NCBI RefSeq assembly: GCF_000422505.1
Contig: NZ_KE383864.1
Span: 478,381 to 542,380, forward strand
Direction of reading: 5' to 3'
DNA length: 64,000 bases
DNA from: Paenibacillus pinihumi DSM 23905 = JCM 16419
GTDB lineage: Bacteria > Bacillota > Bacilli > Paenibacillales > Paenibacillaceae
Under the pieces are notes generated by a model. That model worked only from the letters and a program-made list of their open reading frames with translations. It made no database searches and was not told the DNA's origin. Numbering within the stretch: the stretch's first letter is position 1; each line of letters opens with the position of its first letter. A program made the position numbers and the translations under genes. This document shows positions 56,188 to 64,000 of the stretch, in pieces.

Positions 56188-57522
56188 TTAAACGTTGGAA
56201 CCAAGAGCCAGCTGCTCAGCCTTGAATTGCTGCAATGTCTCAAGCGCACGGCTGGCAATTGCTTCATTCTTTTCCTTCTTGTTGCGGATCTTGGAGCCGA
56301 GCGGCGGGAACAGGCCGAAATTGGCATTCATCGGCTGAAAGTGCTTGAAGTCCGCAGTCGTAATATATTCAGCCATACTGCCAAGCGTTGTCTCCGCAGG
56401 GAACACAACAGGGTCCAGCCCCTGGGCAAGACGGCCGGCATTAATACCGGCAATAAGGCCGGAAGCTGCTGATTCTACGTAGCCTTCCACACCCGTCATC
56501 TGACCGGCGAAGAACAGATTGCTGCGGTCTTTGAACTGGTACGTCGCATTCAAAAGTCTCGGAGAATTGATAAATGTATTGCGGTGCATGACCCCAAACC
56601 GGACAAATTCCGCATTTTCAAGGCCAGGGATCAGGGAAAATACTTTCTTCTGCTCGCCCCATTTCAGATGCGTCTGGAAGCCCACTAAATTATAGAGCGT
56701 CCCGGCAGCATTATCCTGTCTAAGCTGAACTACCGCGTAAGGCAGCTTGCCTGTGTGCGGATTGACAAGGCCTACCGGCTTCATCGCCCCGAACAACAGT
56801 GTCTGCTTGCCACGGCTGGCAATCACCTCAACAGGCATGCAGCCCTCAAAGTAAATTTCCTTCTCGAAATCTTTAAGCTCCGCCTTCTCAGCGGTAATAA
56901 GCGCCTCATAGAACGCTTCGAACTCTTCCTCTGTCATCGGGCAGTTCAAATAGGCTGCTTCTCCCTTATCATAACGGGAAGCCAAATAGACCTTGCTCAT
57001 ATCGATTGAATCCTTCTCGACAATCGGTGCAGCCGCGTCATAGAAGTAGAAATATTCTTCTCCCATCAGATCCTTGATCTGCTGGGAGAGGGCCGGGGAA
57101 GTGAGTGGTCCTGTCGCAATGACAACAATGCCGTCCTGCGGAATCTCCGTTACTTCTTCTGCGCGCACGTCGACAAGCGGATGCTCGTGCAGCGAAGTTG
57201 TAACTGCGGAGGAGAAGCCGTCACGGTCTACAGCGAGCGCTCCCCCTGCCGGAACAGCATGCTTGTCGGCACTGCCCAATATTAGCGATCCGAGCTGGCG
57301 CATTTCCTCTTTCAGCACGCCTACTGCATTGGTCAAGCCGTTGGCCCGCAGACTGTTGCTGCAAACAAGCTCTGCAAATTTATCTGTATGGTGCGCAGGT
57401 GTACGCGTGGTAGGTCTCATCTCATACAATGTGACCGGTACGCCTTGGGAAGCGATTTGCCAGGCAGCTTCGCTTCCTGCCAGTCCGGCACCAATTACGG
57501 TTACTCTTTTTTGCTCAATCAA
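56188..57522 (-). CDS. trmFO: methylenetetrahydrofolate-tRNA-(uracil-5-)-methyltransferase
   Basis: TrmFO makes m5U54 in tRNA with folate and FADH2. The 444-residue protein has the FAD-binding [11 protein letters not shown] (residues 11-21), [22 protein letters not shown] with its conserved Cys, [15 protein letters not shown] and [12 protein letters not shown] chose TTG 57522, seven bases after AGGAG; a TTG ten codons upstream has no good site. The B. subtilis xerC (codV) gene expected next is absent; hslV follows after 36 bases. Confidence 0.96.
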   Translation of the reverse strand: MIEQKRVTVIGAGLAGSEAAWQIASQGVPVTLYEMRPTTRTPAHHTDKFAELVCSNSLRANGLTNAVGVLKEEMRQLGSLILGSADKHAVPAGGALAVDRDGFSSAVTTSLHEHPLVDVRAEEVTEIPQDGIVVIATGPLTSPALSQQIKDLMGEEYFYFYDAAAPIVEKDSIDMSKVYLASRYDKGEAAYLNCPMTEEEFEAFYEALITAEKAELKDFEKEIYFEGCMPVEVIASRGKQTLLFGAMKPVGLVNPHTGKLPYAVVQLRQDNAAGTLYNLVGFQTHLKWGEQKKVFSLIPGLENAEFVRFGVMHRNTFINSPRLLNATYQFKDRSNLFFAGQMTGVEGYVESAASGLIAGINAGRLAQGLDPVVFPAETTLGSMAEYITTADFKHFQPMNANFGLFPPLGSKIRNKKEKNEAIASRALETLQQFKAEQLALGSNV

Positions 57523-57600
57523 CGATTTTCTCCTGCCTTTCTGTTGCTCCAAACCCGCCAGTCCCTGTCTGCATTAGCAAGCAAACAGGGCTTAGGTATG

Positions 57601-59700
57601 TTATTCTGCCTGTTCCTGTTCGTCAGGCAGCTCTTCTGTATGGTCACATCCGGTACACTGGATTCTGCCGCCGCTGCGGTTGCGCTTTTCGATCATCACA
57701 TTGCCGCATTTCGGACACGGCTTGCTGACCGGCTTATCCCAGGACACATAATCACAGCCCGGATATTGGTCGCAGCCATAGAAGATGCGTCCTTTTTTGC
57801 TGCGGCGTTCGATAATTTTGCCTTCCTTGCATTTCGGACAGGTTACACCGATGTCTTTGATAATCGGCTTCGTGTTGCGGCAGTCCGGGAAACCGGAGCA
57901 GGCAAGAAACTTGCCGAAGCGACCCATCTTGTACACCATATGCTTGCCGCATTTCTCACACAGCTCATCGGATACTTCATCCTGGATCTCGATTTCCTTC
58001 ATCTCTTCCTCAGCGACTTCCAGCCGCTTCTCAAAGGAAGTATAGAAGGAGCCAAGCACCTTGACCCAGTCCTCCGTCCCCTCTTCAACGTGGTCCAAAT
58101 CGCCTTCCATATGTGCAGTAAATTCTGCATCAAGAATTTCCGGGAAGAACTCTTCCATGAGCTGAATAACCAGGTCTCCAAGCTCTGTCGGCATAAACTT
58201 CTTTTCTTCAATCGCCACATAACCACGCTTCTGGATCGTCTCCAGCGTCGGGGCATAGGTGCTTGGCCGTCCAATGCCCAGCTCCTCCAGCGTACGAACA
58301 AGCCTTGCCTCGGTATAACGCGGAGGAGGCTGTGTAAAGTGCTGCTTAGGCTCAATCTCCTGCTTTTTCGCTACATTCTGCTCGGCAAGAGGCGGAAGGA
58401 ACTTTTCGTCATCTGTTGCCGTTCCATCATCATTGCCCTCGACATAGACCTTCATGAAGCCCGGGAATTTCAGCTTCGAGCCGGTCGCTCTATAGATAGC
58501 CGCGCCACAGGACAAATCGACCGTCATTGTATCCAGCACAGCCGATTCCATCTGGCTGGCGATGAACCGCTCCCATACCAGCTTGTATAGCCGGAACTGG
58601 TCACGGCTTAAAAACGGCTTCATGGTATCAGGGTCCCGCAGCACGGACGTAGGGCGGATCGCTTCATGCGCATCTTGAGCGCCTGCACTCTTCTTTGTAT
58701 AAGTACGGTATTGCTCAGGAGCATACTCCGCGCCGTATTTTTCCTGAATAAATGCTTTCGCTTCCTCCTGGGCAACAGGAGAAATGCGGGTAGAGTCCGT
58801 CCTCATATACGTTATCAGACCGACAGTTCCCTCTTTGCCAAGCTCAACACCCTCATACAGCTGCTGGGCCACTGACATAGTCTTGGCTGCGCGGAATCCG
58901 AGCTTGCGGGCAGCCTCCTGCTGCAGGGAGCTTGTAATAAACGGCGGAGCAGGATGCCGTTGACGCTCCTTCTCCTTCACCTGCTGTACGACAAATTCGG
59001 AGTCTCCCATTGCAGCGAGAACTTCATTTACATCACTCTCACTGGAAAGCTCACGCTTCTCGCCATTAAGTTTGTAGAACTTCGCTTCAAATTCGGATTT
59101 GTTATGAATCAGCTTGGCCGTAATCGACCAGTATTCTTCCGGAACAAACTCATCGATTTCATTCTCCCGGTCGATAATAAGTTTAACAGCTACCGATTGC
59201 ACACGTCCGGCAGACAGTCCCTTTTTAACCTTTTTCCACAATAGCGGACTAATCTTATAGCCAACCAGACGGTCCAATATCCGGCGGGCCTGCTGAGCGT
59301 TGACCAGATCCATATTAATTTTGCGCGGCGTCTTGAAGGCATCCTTGACTGCCTGCTTCGTAATTTCGTTGAATACGACCCGGCATTCCGCTGTATCATC
59401 CAGTTCCAGATAATGAGCCAAATGCCAGGCGATTGCTTCCCCTTCACGATCGGGGTCAGCCGCGAGATATACTTTTTTTACTTTTTTCCGGGCGTCCTTC
59501 AGTTCCTTAAGAACGCTTCCTTTGCCTCGGATTGTAATATATTTGGGATTAAAATCATTTTCGACCTCAACGCCAATCTGACTTTTTGGCAGATCCCGAA
59601 TATGGCCCATGGAGGCCTTGACAATATATTTGCTGCCCAAATATTTGCCGATTGTTTTTGCTTTGGCCGGTGATTCTACAATTACCAGTGAATCCGCCAT
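57601..59700 (-). CDS. topA: DNA topoisomerase I
   Basis: TopA relaxes negative supercoils. The 699-residue protein has an N-terminal Toprim domain ([23 protein letters not shown]), the catalytic Tyr298 in [11 protein letters not shown] and a C-terminal set of three Cys4 zinc fingers ([29 protein letters not shown]). The start is ATG 59700. It lies between dprA and trmFO, the Bacillus order. Confidence 0.97.
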   Translation of the reverse strand: MADSLVIVESPAKAKTIGKYLGSKYIVKASMGHIRDLPKSQIGVEVENDFNPKYITIRGKGSVLKELKDARKKVKKVYLAADPDREGEAIAWHLAHYLELDDTAECRVVFNEITKQAVKDAFKTPRKINMDLVNAQQARRILDRLVGYKISPLLWKKVKKGLSAGRVQSVAVKLIIDRENEIDEFVPEEYWSITAKLIHNKSEFEAKFYKLNGEKRELSSESDVNEVLAAMGDSEFVVQQVKEKERQRHPAPPFITSSLQQEAARKLGFRAAKTMSVAQQLYEGVELGKEGTVGLITYMRTDSTRISPVAQEEAKAFIQEKYGAEYAPEQYRTYTKKSAGAQDAHEAIRPTSVLRDPDTMKPFLSRDQFRLYKLVWERFIASQMESAVLDTMTVDLSCGAAIYRATGSKLKFPGFMKVYVEGNDDGTATDDEKFLPPLAEQNVAKKQEIEPKQHFTQPPPRYTEARLVRTLEELGIGRPSTYAPTLETIQKRGYVAIEEKKFMPTELGDLVIQLMEEFFPEILDAEFTAHMEGDLDHVEEGTEDWVKVLGSFYTSFEKRLEVAEEEMKEIEIQDEVSDELCEKCGKHMVYKMGRFGKFLACSGFPDCRNTKPIIKDIGVTCPKCKEGKIIERRSKKGRIFYGCDQYPGCDYVSWDKPVSKPCPKCGNVMIEKRNRSGGRIQCTGCDHTEELPDEQEQAE

Positions 59701-59909
59701 TGATGCGTCCTCCTCTCTGTCTCACTTTTCATAGGTTTCATAGTTCCTGTTCATATCCATGTTTGGTTGGTAACAAGCTGCTTGCCCGAGTTTAGCGGCA
59801 ATCAGATTCATTCAGCGGACGGCATCGTTCCGGTGCAATTGCTTAAACAAGCCATTAAACTGTTAAAAGCTGCTGCCCGGCACCGGCTATCTGACGCTGC
59901 CGCTTCGGT
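59701..59909. other. 209-base gap between dprA and topA
   Basis: I found no gene, strong promoter, or clear terminator here. The sequence just upstream of topA contains AGAGGAGGA as a good ribosome binding site. Confidence 0.4.
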
Positions 59910-61043
59910 TTATAAAGCACTATATATAGAACCTGCGTGCTGTTCAACTCTTTGTTTTATAGATAAATTTATCAGAACTGCATGCAAAAGTCCAAATGTC
60001 AGCCCCGAACGCTCATGAAGCTCATCTGCGGTACTGGGTTTATCCTGAATTAATTCCAATACTTTCTTCTCCTCAGATGACAGTTCAACCAGCTCCTGGC
60101 ACACCGCAGTCTGTACAGGTTGCAGCTTCGTCAGTATATCCTCACGGAAACGGAATTCTTCCATTATATCCTCCGCTCCCATTGTAAGCTTGGCTCCCGA
60201 GTCCTTGATCAGACGATTGGTTCCTTTGCTTTTAGGCGAATTAACCTGGCCTGGAACGGCAAACAGCTCACGGTTCATCTCTTGGGCGAAAGTCGCTGTA
60301 ATGAGTGAACCGCTCTGCTCGGCAGCCTCTACGACCAGCGTTCCGCTGGAAAGGCCTGCTATAATGCGATTCCGCTGCGGGAACAGGCCGGGATGCAGTC
60401 TTGTGCCTAACGGGTATTCAGAGACAATGAGGCCGTCTTGAGCAATTTGTCTGTACAGCGCACGGTTCTCGGGAGGATATATAATATCTACCGGAGTGCC
60501 GAGCACCGCAACTGTTGAAGCTTCATGCCCTACCGCACCCTCATGTGCAATCCGGTCAATTCCTTTCGCCAGCCCGCTTACAACTGTAAACCCTAATGCT
60601 GCCAATTGTCCAGCCAAACTTAATGCAATCTGCCTGCCATAGGAACTGGGAAGCCGGGTTCCAACCATGGCAATCGACGGGCGATGCAGCAACTCACTGC
60701 GGCCAATCAAATACAATACCCAGGGCGGACGCACCGTCTGCTTCAGAAGAACAGGATATTCCGGGTCCAGAATAGTAAGAACCCCAGTCCCAAGACGTAT
60801 ATAACGCTGCTCTGCTTCAACAAGAATGCCATCTTGCAATGCCTTGCGCCATGATGCAAGCTGCTTGCTGTCAAGTCCCGCCTCCAGCCATTCCCGGTCA
60901 CTGAAATCAAGTGCCAGATGGAGGCATGTGCCTTTATTTGTATAACAGATTACCTTATTTATCGTATGCCAGGCAATTCCCTTCGTCTCGTTAAGCCCGA
61001 TCAGAATTGCTCTTGCCATCGCTGTATTGTTATGCATGTGCAT
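59910..61043 (-). CDS. dprA: DNA processing protein DprA
   Basis: DprA loads RecA on incoming single-stranded DNA during transformation. The 377-residue protein has a Rossmann core with GTRLPSSYGRQIA, SGLAKGIDRIAHEGA and SGSLITATFAQEMNRELFAVPG, an N-terminal SAM-like region (about residues 8-35) and a C-terminal winged-helix-like DML1 region. The ATG at 61043 has GGAGGG nine bases upstream. The leader has a large hairpin (61064..61119), a perfect -10 (61122..61127) and a CodY-box-like site. Confidence 0.95.
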   Translation of the reverse strand: MHMHNNTAMARAILIGLNETKGIAWHTINKVICYTNKGTCLHLALDFSDREWLEAGLDSKQLASWRKALQDGILVEAEQRYIRLGTGVLTILDPEYPVLLKQTVRPPWVLYLIGRSELLHRPSIAMVGTRLPSSYGRQIALSLAGQLAALGFTVVSGLAKGIDRIAHEGAVGHEASTVAVLGTPVDIIYPPENRALYRQIAQDGLIVSEYPLGTRLHPGLFPQRNRIIAGLSSGTLVVEAAEQSGSLITATFAQEMNRELFAVPGQVNSPKSKGTNRLIKDSGAKLTMGAEDIMEEFRFREDILTKLQPVQTAVCQELVELSSEEKKVLELIQDKPSTADELHERSGLTFGLLHAVLINLSIKQRVEQHAGSIYSAL

Positions 61044-61063
61044 ATGCGGAGCCCTCCAATCAG

Positions 61064-61119
61064 GTCCGCCAGCATTCTTTTCCTATTGTGCTTGACAAAT
61101 GCCAAGAATGCAAGCGGAC
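61064..61119 (-). other. structured leader of dprA
   Basis: GTCCGC pairs with GCGGAC and, two bases inward, GCATTC pairs with GAATGC, giving two stacked six-pair helices around a 28-base loop. It lies between the candidate -10 and the dprA ribosome binding site (about 61051..61057). No U-tract follows, so it is a leader structure rather than a terminator. A role in RBS access or RNA stability is possible. Confidence 0.5.
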
Positions 61120-61121
61120 GC

Positions 61122-61127
61122 ATTATA
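61122..61127 (-). promoter_or_regulatory. candidate -10 box of dprA
   Basis: A perfect TATAAT lies about 80 bases upstream of the dprA ATG. The -35 at 17 bases (AAATTC) is poor, so the promoter would need an activator or be weak. The CodY-box-like motif at 61137..61151 overlaps this -35 region. Confidence 0.35.
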
Positions 61128-61136
61128 TTTTGTTTA

Positions 61137-61151
61137 ACTTTTCAGAATTTA
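61137..61151 (-). promoter_or_regulatory. CodY-box-like motif at dprA
   Basis: The 15-mer ACTTTTCAGAATTTA (plus strand) matches the CodY consensus AATTTTCWGAAAATT at 11 of 15 positions, including the core TTTTCAGAA. It lies in the spacer and -35 area of the candidate dprA promoter. CodY is encoded about 7 kb away and represses competence genes in Bacillus. This is a candidate only; four mismatches is near the limit for functional sites. Confidence 0.3.
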
Positions 61152-61272
61152 AAAAATGCTTGCCAATTCTTTATTCAGGCGGAAACACTCGCAAATACTG
61201 CCCCGGCCGTTTTAAAATACCGATAAGAATCGTTCTTAGTGAACAATCCAGGTATCTGATTTTTTGAGCAAT

Positions 61273-61318
61273 AAAAAAGCAGCCTTTCATCCCTTGTAAG
61301 GGAAATGAAAGACTGCTT
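61273..61318 (-). terminator. strong intrinsic terminator of sucCD
   Basis: AAGCAGTCTTTCAT pairs with ATGAAAGGCTGCTT (14 pairs with one G-U), and CCCTT/AAGGG continues the stem. TTTTTT follows on the minus strand. It lies about 20 bases after the sucD stop and separates sucCD from dprA. Confidence 0.9.
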
Positions 61319-61339
61319 GTCTTTGCTTGCAATTAATAA

Positions 61340-62275
61340 TTACACTTCATGGGTGATGCATTTATCCAGCAGACCTTGCTCTTCCAACGCTTTTACGAGT
61401 GTAGAGCCCATATCTGAAGGCGTTGGGGCAACCTTGATGCCGCAAGCTTCCAGTGTGGCGATTTTCTCAGCTGCTGTACCTTTTCCGCCGGAGATGATCG
61501 CACCTGCATGGCCCATACGTTTGCCTGGAGGAGCTGTTGCGCCGCCAATAAAACCGACAACCGGCTTTTTCATGTTCGCCTTGATCCATTCGGCTGCTTC
61601 TTCCTCAGCCGTTCCGCCGATTTCACCAATCATGATCACCGCGTACGTATCCGGATCTTCGTTGAACAGGTTCAAAATATCGATGAATTCAGAGCCCTTA
61701 ACCGGGTCGCCGCCGATACCGATTGCGGAGGACTGGCCAATACCGCGTGTGGAAAGCTGGTGTACAGCTTCGTAAGTCAGGGTTCCGCTGCGGGAAACAA
61801 CACCTACATGGCCTTTTTTATGAATATAGCCCGGCATAATGCCGATTTTGCACTCATCTGGTGTGATAACGCCCGGACAGTTAGGCCCGATCAGGCGGGT
61901 TTTCTTGCCTTCCAAATAACGCTTCACTTTAACCATATCGAGCACTGGAATACCTTCTGTAATACAGATTGCCAGCTCAAATTCCGCATCTACCGCTTCC
62001 ATAATCGCATCGGCTGCAAATGCCGGCGGGACATAGATAACTGTTGCCGTCGCGCCAGTAGCTGCCTTGGCTTCGGATACGGTATTAAAAACTGGAAGAG
62101 AAACTGCTTCACCGTTCTCCAGGGTGATTTCAACCGTCGTTCCACCCTTGCCCGGCGAAGTACCGCCGACCATTTGCGTACCGTAGTCCAACGCGCCTTT
62201 TGCATGGAACAAGGCGGTTTTGCCTGTAATGCCTTGCGTAATGACTTTCGTATCTTTACTTACCAAAATGCTCAT
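61340..62275 (-). CDS. sucD: succinyl-CoA synthetase alpha subunit
   Basis: SucD is the CoA-binding subunit of succinyl-CoA synthetase, which makes ATP or GTP in the TCA cycle. The 311-residue protein has [19 protein letters not shown] near the N-terminus, [10 protein letters not shown], and the phosphohistidine motif [18 protein letters not shown]. The start is ATG 62275. It follows sucC by 44 bases and ends in a strong terminator. Confidence 0.97.
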   Translation of the reverse strand: MSILVSKDTKVITQGITGKTALFHAKGALDYGTQMVGGTSPGKGGTTVEITLENGEAVSLPVFNTVSEAKAATGATATVIYVPPAFAADAIMEAVDAEFELAICITEGIPVLDMVKVKRYLEGKKTRLIGPNCPGVITPDECKIGIMPGYIHKKGHVGVVSRSGTLTYEAVHQLSTRGIGQSSAIGIGGDPVKGSEFIDILNLFNEDPDTYAVIMIGEIGGTAEEEAAEWIKANMKKPVVGFIGGATAPPGKRMGHAGAIISGGKGTAAEKIATLEACGIKVAPTPSDMGSTLVKALEEQGLLDKCITHEV

Positions 62276-62319
62276 CGAAGGCTCACATCCCCTAAATGAT
62301 TTCTATATTGAAGGTCCAA

Positions 62320-63480
62320 TTATTTTACAAGGGCAACGATTTTTTGAGCACCGTCAGCCATGGAATCAGCGGAGACGATATTCAAACCGGATTCGTTCAG
62401 AATTTTTTTGCCGATTTCTACGTTCGTACCTTCCAGACGTACAACAAGCGGACGGTCAAGGCCGACTTGCTTGGCTGCCTCAACTACGCCGTTTGCGATA
62501 ACGTCACAGCGCATAATGCCGCCGAAGATATTAACGAAGATTCCTTTTACTTTATCATCGGACAAAATGATCTTGAACGCTTCGGTAACCTTCTCTGTCG
62601 TTGCGCCGCCCCCAACATCAAGGAAGTTGGCCGGGTCGCCGCCGTAATATTTAATAATGTCCATTGTCGCCATCGCGAGTCCTGCACCATTAACCATACA
62701 GCCGATATTGCCGTCCAGCGCAATGTAGCTCAGGTCGAATTTGGATGCTTCGATTTCCTTCACATCCTCCTCTTCCAAATCGCGCAATTCGACAATATCC
62801 GAGTGCCGGTACAGAGCATTGGAATCAAAGTTCAGTTTGGCGTCAAGCGCCATAACTTTGCCATCGCCTGTAACAACCAGCGGGTTAATTTCTGCAATGG
62901 AGCAATCCTTTTCCACAAATGCCGAATATAGCGCAGTCATGAATTGAACTGCTTTATTGACTAATTCCTTCGGAATGTTAATATTGAACGCCAGTCTGCG
63001 TGCCTGGAACGCCTGCAAGCCGACAGCCGGATCGATCACTTCCTTGAAGATCTTCTCTGGAGAATGCGCCGCAACCTCCTCGATCTCCGTACCGCCCTCT
63101 TCCGAGGCCATCATGACGACCGTACCTGTGCCGCGGTCAACAACGACACCCACGTAATACTCTTTCTTAATGTCACACCCCTGTTCAATCAGGAGACGCT
63201 TCACTTCTTTGCCTTCTGGACCTGTCTGATGCGTAACAAGCACCTTGCCCAAAATTTCGCTTGCGTAGGTGCGTACCTCGTCCAGATTTTTGGCTACCTT
63301 GACTCCGCCTGCTTTACCACGGCCGCCCGCATGAATTTGCGCTTTGACCACGACAATCGGTGTTCCCAAAGCTTCAGCCGCTTCAACTGCTTCATCGACA
63401 GTAAAAGCCACTTTTCCTTCTGGTACGACTACACCGTATTGCTTCAGGACTTCTTTCCCTTGATACTCATGGATATTCAT
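62320..63480 (-). CDS. sucC: succinyl-CoA synthetase beta subunit
   Basis: SucC is the ATP-grasp subunit that binds the nucleotide. The 386-residue protein has [35 protein letters not shown] and the C-terminal CoA-ligase segment with [15 protein letters not shown]. The start is ATG 63480 after AGGAGGA. A consensus CcpA cre site lies about 120 bases upstream, so carbon catabolite control is likely. Confidence 0.97.
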   Translation of the reverse strand: MNIHEYQGKEVLKQYGVVVPEGKVAFTVDEAVEAAEALGTPIVVVKAQIHAGGRGKAGGVKVAKNLDEVRTYASEILGKVLVTHQTGPEGKEVKRLLIEQGCDIKKEYYVGVVVDRGTGTVVMMASEEGGTEIEEVAAHSPEKIFKEVIDPAVGLQAFQARRLAFNINIPKELVNKAVQFMTALYSAFVEKDCSIAEINPLVVTGDGKVMALDAKLNFDSNALYRHSDIVELRDLEEEDVKEIEASKFDLSYIALDGNIGCMVNGAGLAMATMDIIKYYGGDPANFLDVGGGATTEKVTEAFKIILSDDKVKGIFVNIFGGIMRCDVIANGVVEAAKQVGLDRPLVVRLEGTNVEIGKKILNESGLNIVSADSMADGAQKIVALVK

Positions 63481-63536
63481 TCCCGAAATCCTCCTATCTG
63501 CAGCTAGACCTCAATATGTAAACAAAAACCTTCATC

Positions 63537-63542
63537 ATTGTA
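63537..63542 (-). promoter_or_regulatory. candidate extended -10 promoter of sucC
   Basis: TACAAT preceded by TGT fits an extended -10, which can work with a poor -35. The predicted start is near 63530, about 50 bases before the sucC ATG. Confidence 0.45.
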
Positions 63543-63595
63543 ACATTTTTTGAGTCCGCTTTCCTCAAATTAGACAATAAATATTGCAAACTTTT

Positions 63596-63611
63596 TTGAT
63601 ATCGTTTTCAT
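63596..63611 (-). promoter_or_regulatory. consensus CcpA-binding cre site upstream of sucC
   Basis: The minus-strand 16-mer ATGAAAACGATATCAA matches the cre consensus WTGNNARCGNWWWCAW at every specified position. It is centred about 73 bases upstream of the predicted sucC start. In B. subtilis CcpA represses TCA-cycle genes. An upstream site could also support activation, so the sign of control is not settled by sequence. Confidence 0.65.
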
Positions 63612-63780
63612 CTCGTTTTGAGAACGAAAATCGGGCTTTCCTGATGATGTTTCCCGCATAATGTCTAAACACATTTATTCTGTCACCATACATGCTGTTT
63701 TTCGCCATTATCCACTTCATTTCGACAATGGTATTATCCCCAACTGTTCCCTTTCTACCCCTGAGCAAAACCCTCTTCAG

Positions 63781-63809
63781 TTGACAGCCTCTTCCTCCTC
63801 AGGTAGGAT
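63781..63809 (+). promoter_or_regulatory. sigma-A promoter of comM
   Basis: TTGACA (63781..63786) and TAGGAT (63804..63809) are 17 bases apart. The -35 is perfect and the -10 matches four of six. The predicted start is near 63816, giving a leader of about 70 bases. Confidence 0.7.
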
Positions 63810-63844
63810 AAAATTACTATTTTATATTTGAACGGAACGTAAGG

Positions 63845-63885
63845 AAGCACCTTCATCCGATGGATTCGAGACGGAGGTGCTTTTT
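63845..63885 (+). promoter_or_regulatory. hairpin masking the comM ribosome binding site
   Basis: AAGCACCT (63845..63852) pairs with AGGTGCTT (63875..63882), and ATCC/GGAT forms an inner helix. The downstream arm contains most of the GGAGGTG ribosome binding site, and the stem is followed by TTT just before the GTG at 63886. It therefore has both terminator shape (stem plus T5) and ribosome-binding-site occlusion. Confidence 0.6.
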
Positions 63886-64000
63886 GTGTACACAAAAATA
63901 ATTAGCGCAAGTGTGCTGGGTGTGAACGGACGGATTATCGAGGTGGAGGTTGATATCGCTAACGGCCTCCCACAAGTAACTATCGTCGGATTGCCGGATA
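63886..64000 (+). CDS. comM: YifB/ComM-family Mg-chelatase-like ATPase, N-terminal fragment
   Basis: The 38 visible codons read VYTKIISASVLGVNGRI... and continue with VEVDIANGLPQVTIVGLPD, the N-terminal domain of the YifB/ComM family. ComM is an AAA+ helicase that aids branch migration in natural transformation in some bacteria. The start is GTG 63886, six bases after GGAGGTG. The gene is cut by the window edge; the AAA+ domain is not visible. It is the only plus-strand gene. Confidence 0.85.
   Translation, partial: MYTKIISASVLGVNGRIIEVEVDIANGLPQVTIVGLPD

Larger units (their letters stand above)
63481..63885. other. 405-base divergent intergenic region between sucC and comM
   Basis: This region has no convincing gene. 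It holds, on the minus side, an extended -10 (TGTTACAAT, TACAAT at 63537..63542) for sucC and the cre site at 63596..63611. On the plus side it holds the comM promoter at 63781..63809 and the comM leader hairpin at 63845..63885. A 67-codon minus frame at 63565..63768 overlaps the cre site and is probably not a gene. Confidence 0.75.

Noticed and set aside
57388-58590. A 400-codon plus-strand frame
   Set aside because: Antisense to topA and the start of trmFO; no sequence similarity recognised.
63565-63768. A 67-codon minus-strand frame upstream of sucC
   Set aside because: It overlaps the cre site and has a ribosome binding site too close to its start codon; likely not translated.

Overview
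The window is a 64 kb chromosomal segment from a flagellated, low-to-mid-GC Gram-positive bacterium, very probably Paenibacillus or a close relative (Paenibacillaceae, Bacillales). The evidence is the Bacillus-type gene order (sucCD-dprA-topA-trmFO-hslVU-codY-fla/che-rpsB-tsf-pyrH-frr-uppS-cdsA-dxr-rseP-proS-polC-rimP-nusA-infB-rbfA-truB-ribF-rpsO), the Gram-positive DNA polymerase PolC, a CodY regulator, strong GGAGG ribosome binding sites and many TTG/GTG starts. I see no tRNA, rRNA, CRISPR array, insertion sequence or prophage. Sixty-four of the 65 genes lie on the minus strand, so transcription runs from high to low coordinates. Only the comM fragment at the right edge is on the plus strand.

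In transcription order: (1) 63.9-61.3 kb holds sucC-sucD, with a canonical CcpA cre site upstream and a strong terminator after sucD; comM diverges from sucC. (2) 61.0-53.3 kb holds dprA, topA, trmFO, hslV, hslU and codY, ending in a strong terminator. The xerC gene found between trmFO and hslV in Bacillus subtilis is absent. (3) 53.1-22.7 kb is one roughly 30 kb fla/che operon: rod and MS ring (flgBC, fliEFG), export ATPase complex (fliHIJ), a MotE-like protein, hook genes (fliK, flgD, a TIGR02530 gene, flgG/flgE, swrD), fliL, switch (fliM, fliY), cheY, export gate (fliOPQR, flhBA), flhF-flhG, chemotaxis (cheB, A, W, C, D) and sigD. It ends with a tail of little-studied genes: a 138-aa membrane protein before sigD, then fapA, a SwrB-like protein and a short MltG-like membrane protein. 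(4) 22.4-15.0 kb holds rpsB, tsf, pyrH, frr, uppS, cdsA, dxr and rseP, linking translation with isoprenoid/lipid precursor synthesis and regulated proteolysis. (5) 14.9-8.8 kb holds proS, of the eukaryote/archaea-like type, and polC. (6) 8.6 kb to the left edge holds rimP-nusA-rnpM-rplGA-infB-rbfA-nrnA-truB-ribF, then the first codons of rpsO. nrnA sits where B. subtilis lacks it, and ylxP is missing.

The coding content is mostly conserved housekeeping and motility. The less expected signals are regulatory: terminator-like or Shine-Dalgarno-occluding hairpins in the leaders of comM, rpsB, rimP, pyrH and possibly the fla/che operon, a structured dprA leader with a CodY-box-like motif, and the cre site upstream of sucC. 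No obviously new multi-gene system was found. The best candidate for undescribed biology is the group of four uncharacterised membrane-associated genes around sigD.
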